The position numbers and the translations under genes are program-made. Of a DNA stretch of 64,000 nt, positions 12,364 through 21,625 are shown one piece after another. The stretch comes from Ustilaginoidea virens (Eukaryota; Ascomycota; Sordariomycetes; Hypocreales; Clavicipitaceae): contig NC_057318.1 in NCBI RefSeq assembly GCF_000687475.1, positions 2,356,001 through 2,420,000 of the forward strand. The letters run 5' to 3'. Numbering within the stretch: the stretch's first letter is position 1; every line of letters starts with the position of its first letter. The notes under the pieces were generated by a model. It had not been told where the DNA came from. It did no database searches and worked only from the letters and a program-made list of their open reading frames with translations.

Positions 12364-14288
12364 ATATTATTAGACGATATTAAGGTTATAGGTCTAAAAT
12401 CTAATCCTAAGGCTATATAAGTCTATTATATATCTAAATATCCCTCTATTTAGCCTTAAATGCCTTTTATACTACTATCTTTAAGAAGTTCTCTAGGGGT
12501 TCCTATATAGGTAAGTTATATCCTTTCTATTTTATAAGTATATTATAGTTCTACCCCTAACCTTAAGTATTCTTTATAGTTAAAATCTCTTCTACTTTAT
12601 ATTCCTTATATAGCCGATTAGAGTCCTAAGGTAGTATATATAAGGGATTAGGTTATATATTAGTTACCTTTTAGCTTAATAGTAGGTTAGAAGCCGCTTA
12701 TTTAATTAAATTAATATAGAAAACTAGGTAAATACCTTATAGGATATTAAGTCGAATATTAAGTAGAGATAGTATAGCTATAACTATATATTTTATTAAG
12801 ACCTAGTCGAGCTTCTTATAAGGCCGGTTTATTTTAATATTACGTAAGGTAAGCTATATTTAATCCCCGATTTAAAAATATTCTACTAAATAGTGCGAAT
12901 GGTTAGTTGCATCCTATTGCTGCTATTATATAAAAGCAATAGCGGTTTAAGCTACTTTTTATCCCTTATAGAGTATAGCTAAAAATAAGGCGGCCTGCCC
13001 TTTTAGGGTCATTAAACTTAGTATTAAATCTAGAGGCGATATAACTATTAAAATATTAAATCTATTAAGGAGCCGATTAAGACTAAAACCGGTTACTAAT
13101 AATATGTAGTTATTTAATACTAATTGGTATACCGGAAGGTATTTTGGCTAATTATATTAGTTAAAGGAGACTATAATATATAAAATAGCCTAAACCTTTT
13201 AGTTTATTTATTTTATACTGCTATCGGTCTAGGGGTGATATAAAGTCGAGAGGAGTTATTCGGTCCTAACTAAATTATAAAGTATAGTCTAAAATTATCC
13301 TATTTAGTCGGATCTTTAATTACTAATAATTTCTTTAAAAAACCTATAGAAATGCCATTAGTACTATTAGAACTATTCTATATAGTCTTCTACTTTTATA
13401 AAGTATATTGCCTTAAGCTGGATATACTTCGATAGGCGATTAGTAATAACTATAAGGAATTATAAATTAGATATATTGCATATAGGAAGATCTATTATAA
13501 AGTCGATAGAAATCTGCGATTAAAATTGGTCTAGGATAGGTAATAGCTATAATAGGCCTTAGCGCAATTATCGGCTCTTATATACCCTACGGTATTAGCA
13601 ATTTTAGATATATCTTGCTACCGCTAAAGATATATTATTAAAGTAGTAGTCTTAATATAATAATTAGAATATAGTATTTTTCCCTAGATAGCCTAAAGTA
13701 GGTAATTTATAGTATTGCTATATAACTATAGTAGTTAGGGGTTTAAAAGAAGGGAGCTATATCTGCCCCTAGTAGAGAAGCGCGCTATAGGCATTTAGGG
13801 TGTAATCTATAATCTATTCCTTTATTAAAGCCTTAGTTGGAAAACGTCTTTCGCCTTTTACTACTATTACCTAGTATACCCTATATATTTTATCCGCAGC
13901 TATAGCCTAATCCTAGAGTGCCTAGAGGTAAAAATCGGCGAAAATACGCAAGTTATTAAATAAGCTAAATCCTAAAGGTATAGCTATAGGAATTAATTCG
14001 GTAGTCGAGTTTAAGTAGAGTACTAAAATTAATAGTAGTTTTAAGATCTAGCTAATCTTTAGTATTATACTATTAACTTCCTATTTTTATCGAGATAGAG
14101 TATTAGGGTATTAAGCCTATAACTTTAGTTTATACTAAAGATAGAAATTAAAGAGTATTAATATTTCGGCCTATTTAGCCTACTATTCTAATATCTTATA
14201 GGGTTAAGTAAAGTACTCTAGATTCTTATAGTTTATAAAAATAGTAAATAAAGAGGCTATCGATTAGAGTTTAGCTAACTATACCTTA
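12364..14288 (-). pseudogene. Gypsy-B pol remnant: RNase H C-terminus and integrase
   Basis: This continues, in the minus direction, the pol gene that is cut at the RNase H motif by Gypsy-A. Near 14180-14260 it reads INYKNLEYF, the RNase H segment usually TDHKNLEYF. The integrase zinc-binding region and the start of its core lie around 13500-13650. The frame ends before the poly(T) tract at 12347-12363, which is poly(A) on the element strand. Stops are frequent and the product is lost. Confidence 0.8.
14284..14288. repeat. Target-site duplication of Gypsy-A (left)
   Basis: CCTTA is repeated exactly at 21621-21625 outside the 3' LTR. Joining the sides restores the RNase H reading frame of Gypsy-B, so Gypsy-A is the younger of the two. 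Confidence 0.95.
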
Positions 14289-14530
14289 TGTCACGGGCTC
14301 GGGCTACGCCCGCGCCATAATGTGGCTAGGACTCGGGCTGCGCCCGCGACTAGCCTCAGGAGTATCGGCACGGGGTTACGAGGGCTCGCTAAGGACTCGG
14401 CCCATACTACGTATAGACATAAATAGGCTACTTAGAGGCCCCTATTCGGGCCCTCTCTTTTTCCTCCTTAGTCTATTTAATATATTCATTCGACGCCTAT
14501 TCGCAGTAGCCCTAGGGCCAGTCCTTTACA
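14289..14530 (+). repeat. Gypsy-A 5' LTR
   Basis: This LTR begins TGTCACGGG and ends TTTACA. By eye it differs from the 3' LTR (21379-21620) at about sixteen positions, all transitions, with no indel, as expected if RIP alone separated them. The U3 start holds three short hairpins: CGGGC-TAC-GCCCG (14300-14312), GCCATAATGTGGC (14314-14326) and CGGGC-TGC-GCCCG (14334-14346). A pyrimidine-rich run precedes the probable transcript start at AGTCTATTTAA (14470-14480). The open frame at 14320-14535 lies wholly inside the LTR and is not a gene. Confidence 0.96.
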
Positions 14531-14531
14531 T

Positions 14532-14542
14532 TTAAATAGACT
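14532..14542 (+). promoter_or_regulatory. Primer-binding site, self-priming type (Gypsy-A)
   Basis: TTAAATAGACT starts one base after the LTR and is the exact reverse complement of AGTCTATTTAA inside the LTR (14470-14480 and 21560-21570). This is the arrangement known from Tf1 of fission yeast, where the first 11 nt of the mRNA fold back to prime reverse transcription. I did not recognise a tRNA 3' end at this site. Confidence 0.7.
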
Positions 14543-14572
14543 CTCTCAGCCTTGCTGTTATAACCTTACATT

Positions 14573-15830
14573 ATGGAGCCGATAATGCAGGCTATATAAA
14601 ATATCGAGATAAGTATACCTGGAGAAACGGGTATAGACAACCCGAGACCACGATGCTCCCGACGTAATATATATACCCGAGTGGAGCAGCTCGCATCGGG
14701 GTTACAATAGATAGAGGCGTAGATGTAGACTAATGCGCAATACCTTGCTACTATTACCGCCTTGCTGTAGACCCTCCTTGCGAACCAGTCAAATAGCTCC
14801 TAAAATGCCACCCAATTGGCCCCGGTCGTATAATAAAACGCCCCCCTCCCTACGGCTTAGGATACCTAGCTAAAACGCAAGCCGATCCCGATAGGGGACC
14901 CCTTTAATGGCAAAAAGGCTATATTTATAGCCTAGCAGACCTTTATGCAATATAAGCTTGAGGTCGATAAGGAATTTATTAAGGACGAGAAGACCTAATA
15001 GATATTTATCTTTTAGAACCTTTTGTCTATAGTCTAATTATAAGTCACGGCCTTTTTCGAGAATAATGCAGCTTATAATTATAATATAATAAAGTTCTTT
15101 AAATACCTCTAATATCTCTTTAAGGACCCGCACTAATAGGATCGCGCTATTACTAAGCTTAAGCATTCTTTATGCTAAGGCCCTAAGGAACCTTTTGCCG
15201 CTTTCTTTATACGATTTAAGGAAAAACTTATACTTATTAGCGGTCTCGGTTGGCCTAAGGAAGTTAAGCTTAAATACCTTTAATTGGCGCTTAATACTTG
15301 TATAGCTGATAAGATTATTAGCCTTAGGGTCTCCTATTATAACTATTATTTAGCGGTAGACTATTACCGATAAATTGCTATTAATATTAAGACTAGCTTA
15401 ATTATTAATCACTATATGGGTTCGACCTATTCCCGACCGATATATGCCTGGGATTCCGAGGGCGATATATAAATATTAGGTATTAATAAGCTGGACTCGA
15501 AGGGTAATTAATGCGCGCCTAAGGCGATATAGGTCTCTAAAGAATAGCATAAAGATCGTAAAAAAAAAGGTCTTTATCTTTAATATAGCTCTCCCAATTA
15601 TCAGACGTTTATATGCCACCTATTGCTAGTAATCCGACCTAATGCAGCTAAAGTGGCCTTATTTGACTTATAAGTCGTAGAGGTCGAAAGTAGTAATAAA
15701 GATTAGGAAAAAAAATAGCCTTTAAACCTAGTCTTATTAGAGGGCTTAAAATGCGCATATAGACCCTAGCCTAATTATAGAAAGAATTAGAGGAGATCGT
15801 AGAATGAATAGATAGATACCCCTTTTTAAT
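14573..15830 (+). pseudogene. Gypsy-A gag remnant
   Basis: The region starts at the ATG at 14573, where the start is kept also in Gypsy-C (27351). A Gag-like central part can be read at about 14950-15420, with the retrotransposon Gag pattern of a Gln- and Leu-rich helical region, a KLKHSL segment, and FAAFF.RFKEKLI followed by a conserved Leu-rich stretch. The intact protein would form the virus-like particle. Stops at CAA/CAG positions and a probable frameshift near the N-terminus break it. I could not identify a clear CCHC knuckle. Confidence 0.8.
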
Positions 15831-18800
15831 ACCGATCTTATATAAATCCTATACTTTTATTAATACCTTAATCGACTCGGGATATGACTGCTATAGCGCT
15901 ATAAGCGAAAGGATAGTATAACGGTTAGGCCTCTAACCTATCCGCCTACTATAATATAAGGAAATCGGAACGGCAGTAGATATTCGGAGCCATTTAGGAG
16001 AATATAAGGTAATATATTCCTTTATTACTTATATTATCTATATAGCAATTGATATCGATAAATAGCTATCTACGGTTATACTTTATATTATCCTAGGCTT
16101 TACCTATGATATTATCCTTAGGATGCCTTAGATAGAGCATTATAATATTATACTGTAGGCAAAGTAATACTAATTGAAGATTGGATCGGTAGGTAGCTTT
16201 ATTATTAAGGAATCGACGAAAAGGCGATAGGGTCTAACTATAGTAAATATCCTTAGCTCGGTCTTCTATGGTATATTAAAGTAAGCGAAACGCTCTAGGG
16301 ACCGATCGACTTCCTTTATTGCGATAAGCTTATAGGAGATAATATATATCCTCTGCGTTATACTATTACCTTATTAAGATTCTGCCCTACGATCGTAGGA
16401 GCTATAGGTATTCCTAATAGAATTATAGGAATTCGCCGACCTTTTTAATAAAGAGAAGGCTTTTAGTCTCCCTTTGCACTAGGGTATATTAAACTATTAT
16501 ATCTGGCTTAAAAAGACTGTGGATGGGAGCTAGCTAGACTTACCTTAGGGCCTATTATATAATATGCCACGAGATTAGTTACTTAAGGTTTGAAGATAAG
16601 TAATTAACCTAATAGATAAAAGATAAATCTACGCGAGCTCCTTATCGGCAGCGGCATTAGTCCTACTAGCTAGAAAAGGGAATAGCGGGTGGCGTTTTTA
16701 TATCGACTACCGGGCCCTTAATAAGGTTACGGTCTAAGACTAATACCCCTTCCCCTTAATTAAAGAGACCTTACGATCCTTATCTTAGGCGAAATAGTTT
16801 ACTAAGGTTGATATATACGTAGCATTCTATAAGATATATATTGTAAAGGGCGATAAATATTTAACCGCATTTTGCATATAATTCGGATTATTTAAATAGC
16901 TTATTATACTATTTGGCCTGACTAAGGCCCCTACGACCTTCTAAAGATATATTAATAGGGCCTTAGGGAATACACTAAGAGACTTTATAACTGCCTATCT
17001 TAACGATATCTTAATCTATACCGGGGGAATAAAGGCGGACTATATAGGGCGTATTAAGGAAGTCCTTTGATGATTATAAAAGGCCGGCTTAAATTTAGAT
17101 CTTAATAAGTGCGACTTTATAGTAAAGGAGGTCTAGTACCTAAGATATATCGTAATAGCTGGAAAGGAAATCTATTTAGACCCTAAAAAGATTAAAGCTA
17201 TTTAGAACTAGGAAGTACCTATAAAATTAAAAGGCGTTTGTAATTTCTTTAGTTTTACTAACTTCTACCGCGACTTTATTTTAGACTTCTCCTGCCTTAT
17301 CGACCCTTTAGTTAGGTTAATAAAGAAAGGGGTCCTATTCTAATAGCTAAATAAAGAAAAGGCGGCATTCTAAGCGCTTAAGTAGTATTTTGTATCGTCT
17401 TTAGTTCTTGCCTAATAGGACCCTAATAAGAAGACGGTCCTTAAGGTAGATAATTCTAATATAGCCCTTAGCGGCTATCTATTGTAAATCGGGGAGGATA
17501 GTATACTCTACCCTATCGTATATTATTCCGCTTGCTTATTGGATGCAGAATAGAACTATACTATATACGATAAGGAACTCTTTGCTATTATTTCTTACTT
17601 TAAGGCGTAATTAGTAGAACTTCGCTTAATAGTCTCCCCTTTTACTATCCTTACCGACTATAAGAACCTAAAGTACTTCGCCTGATTATAAGAAATATCT
17701 AAGCGATAAGCCTAATAGGCTGAGACTTTAGCGCTCTTTAACTTCTATCTTCAGTATAAGCTAAGGTTATAAGCCTAATGCCCTAATATACTTTCTCGAT
17801 AGGAATAAAAGGCAGATAGGGCAGAGCTATAAATCGGCTAGATCCTAAAACTACTATCTATTTTAGCACTTAATATAGATAAGATAGAAGGCAAAATAAT
17901 ACTAACCTCGGCCCTATAGACCACCCTACCTTACGGCCTATATATCTTCACTAACTCCTACCTCTAAGCTATTTAGGATTAAGTAATATCTAAAGATAGT
18001 ATATATTAGGCCCGATAGATAGTAGTTATAAATAGGAAATAACGATTTCTAGTAGAAGCGGCAATATAAGAATAAATTGCCAATTATACCCTAAATACAT
18101 ATAGTATACTCCTTTACTAGGCATAGGTATAGCTCCTATCGTTTAAGCCCTTAACTACCATAATAATCTAATACTGCTATAACTCGCCTATTACGGGCCA
18201 CCTAGGGAAAAACACTACCTTTTAACTATTGCGATAGGATTATTACTTCGATAATATATCATCTAAGGTAGCGAGATATATTCAGAATTGCCGATACTGT
18301 AGGGTATATAAGAGCCGCTAATTACGCCAGGGCCTATTGTAACTACTACTAATTGTAGACCGCTTCTAATTATAGATATCGGTCGACTTTATAACCGACC
18401 TTTTTGCCTGTAATGCCTCTGACCCGCGATTCCTTATAGTGATTATAGACCGCTTATCGAAGTATATCCAGCTTAAGGCTATATACTTAATGAAAGCAGA
18501 AGACTATATAGAATGCTTCTAATAGTATTAGTAGTACTTTTATAGCTTCCCTAGGGAGATTATTAGCGATCGAGGTTCGGATTAAATAGGCCAATTTTAG
18601 TCTATACTATATAAATCAGTTAGGACTAAGTAACTTCTATTAATAGTATACCACCCCTAAACCGATAGCGGCATAGAGCGAATAAACCAAGAAGTATAGG
18701 CGGTCCTCTATATTATAGTTTCTTTTAATTAGTACGATTGGCTATATTATCTTGTGGTATATCAACTCGCATTAAATAACTAGATATTATCTATTATTAG

Positions 18801-19503
18801 GTTTAGCCTAAATCGGTTGCTTAATGGGTTTGATATTCTAATTATTACTTTGCCTCTAGAGGTAACCCTAAGCTTAATTACCCTAAAGGGGCGTATAGCT
18901 CTCTTTCTTAATAACCTTAAAGAGGGATAAGAATTAGCCTAGGCTACTATCGCCTTTGCATAATAACGATAGTAAGATACTATTAACTATTTATAATACC
19001 TGGCCGAGTGTTTTTAAGTTAGTAATTAGGTATAGTTAAACCTTTAGAATATTAAAATAAACCGCCTATATAAGAAGCTTAATTAGGTCTCTACTAAATA
19101 TACCGTTATTGCCGTCTTATTACCACTTAATATCCAGCTCGATATCCTATAAGGTATTTATCCGGTTTTCTATATTAACTTAATTAAACGAGTTGCTTTT
19201 AATCTATTACCTAGTTAAGTAATAACCGATATATAACCTAGGCCCCTACTTATCCTTCTCTAAGACTTTACGAACCTATATAAGGAGTATAAAGTTAAAG
19301 AGATACTTATAGTAAAGAATGCATAAAGCTAAAGATAGAAATGCAATATATTCGTAAAGTAGAAAGGGTATAATTTACCGATATAAGAACCCCTAGAAAA
19401 CTTCGAGGATACTACCGCATAAAAAATATTTAAGGCTAAATAGGGGGATATTAGGACTTATAATAGGCCTAGCTGGGTCCTAAAACGAGGTCTATTAGAC
19501 TAG
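15830..19503 (+). pseudogene. Gypsy-A pol remnant: protease, RT, RNase H, integrase, chromodomain
   Basis: Motifs occur in Ty3/Gypsy order. Aspartic protease LIDSG lies near 15868-15885. RT GWRFYIDYRALNK is at 16687-16725, and its active site reads YLND instead of YLDD (16996-17007; TGAC became TAAC). RNase H YDKEL is at 17566-17580. The integrase zinc finger CxxC is at 18289-18300, and the catalytic triad is visible as Asp 18385-18387, Asp 18568-18570 and Glu 18676-18678, about 35 residues apart as in other integrases. A chromodomain-like end, EPLENFED, is at 19387-19410. The order RT-RNase H-integrase plus the chromodomain places it among fungal chromoviruses. Many TAA/TAG stops make it non-functional. 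Confidence 0.93.
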
Positions 19504-19559
19504 TAAATAACGCTAAATGCCTACCACTATAAATAAAATATAAAATAATAAAAATACGC

Positions 19560-19573
19560 AAAAAAAAAAAAAA
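19560..19573 (+). other. Poly(A) tract between pol and the antisense frame (Gypsy-A)
   Basis: This is a run of about 14 A just after the end of pol. Gypsy-B has the same feature as a T run on the plus strand (12347-12363), and Gypsy-C has A-rich sequence near 38910-38940. It sits where two convergent reading frames would end, and could mark a 3'-end processing region or an ancient cDNA junction. Confidence 0.6.
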
Positions 19574-19639
19574 TATAATATAATAAACTAAACCGGGGCC
19601 GATATAGGCTTAACCTTAATATACCCCTTCTTAGGGCTA

Positions 19640-20880
19640 CTCTTTATCTCCCTAAGCCTCCTCTTGCTCCTGCAGTAATATATAGGCTAGTAGCAGTAGG
19701 GGTCCTTATAAGATAAGATGCGTATATAGGCTATATATTAGACGGGGATAGTTCCCTATATATCTATAATATAATGGAATCTATAGGATACTATAAGGCG
19801 AATACGGCGGGGGCGCATTAGGAGACGACGAGACCCTTTAATAAGATAGGGCCGGATGATATAATATCTATAAAGGCGGCCGCGATAAAGACGGCAAGGG
19901 CGCAGGGGGCTATAAAGCGGGGTCTACCTACTACTATAGGGGTTGTACTAGATAACCTTATGCTAGCGGTAGTAGAGCCTCTGCGTAATACTAGCCGCCT
20001 TAGTCGTATGATAGTTCCCCCCCTATATAATATATAGGGAGGGCGGGCCGAGATAAGGGCAGGGGTAATTAGGGACGTTAAGCTTTAACCTAGTACTGCT
20101 CTATCCTGGCATAATATTCCCGGGCTTCTACTTACGTCTCCCTTATAATATTTAGAATGGGAGCGAGATCTATAATAGACCTAGCCTAGCGCCGCGAGGG
20201 TATTAATGCCGTAGATACGGTAGAAACTATACCGGTAGCATCCTTTAGCCCGAACGCTAAACGCGGGGCGCTAGGGGCTACCTACTCGGCAGTAAAGGTA
20301 TAATGCTATTAATTATTTAAAGCCCGAAACTTAAGGGTAAGGATAGCGGCATACGTTTTCTATATATCTATCTTAGGATAAGCGGGCTCTACGATAGCCC
20401 TCCCCTCCTTTACTACTTCAATCTAGCTGCGTAAGATATATTATAGTGTAGGGTTCCCCGCGAGATGCTGATTAAGCTATACGTAAGATACGTAAAAATT
20501 AGTATAGCTTTTGCACCCTTTGGCTCTCCTGTAATGCTTATATACGGGCAATTCTCCGGTTGACTATATACGCTTGGTGTATCTATTATATAGAAACTCT
20601 TTGTCCTTTATATACTGATACTCCTTATCTAAGGAGTCCCCCTCTAGGAGATAATCGCCGGCGGCGCGGTATGGCTTCTAGGGATAAGTAGGGCTCGATC
20701 CCTCCCTAGTAGGGGCACTTCTAATAGCAGATGAGGATATATTTAGGCTCTAAATAGGGTCAGCATAAGACACTCGCGATAGAGGTAAAGACTTAAGACT
20801 TACTAATAGGCTTCACGATAGGCTAGATTGGGTCTCGCTACAAAAAGAGTTAGCAGCTAGTTGCAATAAAGATAGAATTT
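19640..20880 (-). pseudogene. Conserved antisense accessory ORF of Gypsy-A
   Basis: On the strand opposite to gag-pol, one frame stays free of TGA (except one near 20810) for about 400 codons, with TAA/TAG at RIP-type positions. It begins with a Ser-rich stretch, then GDYLLEGDSLDKEY and KEFLYNRY (about 20570-20685), NQHLAGNPTLQ (near 20450), an Ile/Leu-rich middle, and ARSIIDLAPILNIIRET (about 20130-20190), then a Pro-rich tail. The equivalent frame in Gypsy-C (39400-40150) keeps GDYLL, DKEY, KEFLY.RY and AR.IIDLAPILNIIR. Differences lie mostly at third codon positions and include synonymous transversions. No domain or function is recognised. A weaker plus-strand reading also exists, so strand assignment is an inference. 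Confidence 0.5.
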
Positions 20881-21360
20881 AGTAAGGAATACTAATGCGA
20901 GTAGGATGGAAATAATACTTTAACCGATTAGCATATAATATAGGCTTAATACGGGATAAAACTTACGATAATAGGGACCTTCAATACTTATTAATAGCCT
21001 TAATAAGAAGAAGGGAAGAAGGAAAAGAGCCCTAATGAAGAAAAATAAAAACTATAGGGAGATTTCCAGCCGGTAGCTAGCAAAAAATTTTTTCATAATA
21101 TTCCTAGCTATATCGGTTAACCTCTAGCTAGCGGCACGACGATAAACTTCCACGCGCTTCTACCATACTATTCCCAATTAATGACTATACGACTCCTGTC
21201 AATTATACGGCTATATCCGCTACGGTTATAGACGAATCCTTCCTATACCTGGCAATTAGCCTATATATGGATTTAAGGATATCGCGATGTAGTAATCGGC
21301 GATATGATTGGTCCCTAGCGGAGGATTGATTAATAACGGAAGGCGATTTTTCCGACCCTG

Positions 21361-21378
21361 AGGCGGAGAAGGGGGGTA
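21361..21378 (+). promoter_or_regulatory. Polypurine tract of Gypsy-A
   Basis: This is a purine-rich stretch ending GGGGGGTA directly before the 3' LTR. Gypsy-C (41334-41348) and Gypsy-B (10191-10206, minus) have the same G-run plus TA. It would prime plus-strand DNA synthesis. Confidence 0.85.
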
Positions 21379-21620
21379 TGTTACGGGCTCGGGCTACGCC
21401 TGTGCTATAATATGGCTAGGACTCGGGCTGCGCCTGCGATTAGCCTTAGGAGTATCGGCACGAGGTTACAAGGGCTCGCTAAGGACTCGGCCCGTGCTAC
21501 GTATGGATATAAATAGGCTACTTAGAGGCCCCTATTCGGGCCCTCTCTCTTTCCTCCTTAGTCTATTTAATATATTTATTCGACGCCTATTCGCAGTAGC
21601 CCTAGGGCCAGTCCTTTACA
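21379..21620 (+). repeat. Gypsy-A 3' LTR
   Basis: This 242-bp partner of the 5' LTR keeps a TATA box, TATAAATA (21508-21515), which is mutated in the 5' LTR. About 52 bp downstream, after a CT-rich run, lies AGTCTATTTAA (21560-21570), the probable RNA start and self-primer. Confidence 0.96.
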
Positions 21621-21625
21621 CCTTA

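Larger units (their letters stand above)
9947..14288 (-). mobile_element. Gypsy-B, downstream segment (Ty3/Gypsy LTR retrotransposon)
   Basis: This minus-strand element extends from its 5' LTR at 24684-24927 to its 3' LTR here, with Gypsy-A inserted in the middle. Without the insert it is about 7.65 kb. This segment holds, from right to left, the end of RNase H, integrase, a poly(T) tract at 12347-12363, an accessory region of about 2.1 kb with a plus-strand reading frame, the polypurine tract and the 3' LTR. All frames carry RIP-type stops. Confidence 0.92.
14289..21620 (+). mobile_element. Gypsy-A, complete LTR retrotransposon, innermost of the left nest
   Basis: This is a structurally complete 7,332-bp Ty3/Gypsy element: 242-bp LTRs, a self-primer type binding site, gag-pol with protease, RT, RNase H, integrase and chromodomain, an A-rich tract at 19560-19573, an accessory region with a minus-strand frame, and a polypurine tract. 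It is the least mutated large element in the window, and most catalytic motifs can still be read. It lies inside Gypsy-B, inside LINE-B1, inside LINE-A1, inside LINE-A2. Confidence 0.97.

Noticed and set aside
14320..14535. 71-codon plus-strand frame
   Set aside because: It is entirely within the 5' LTR of Gypsy-A and reflects the GC-rich U3 start.
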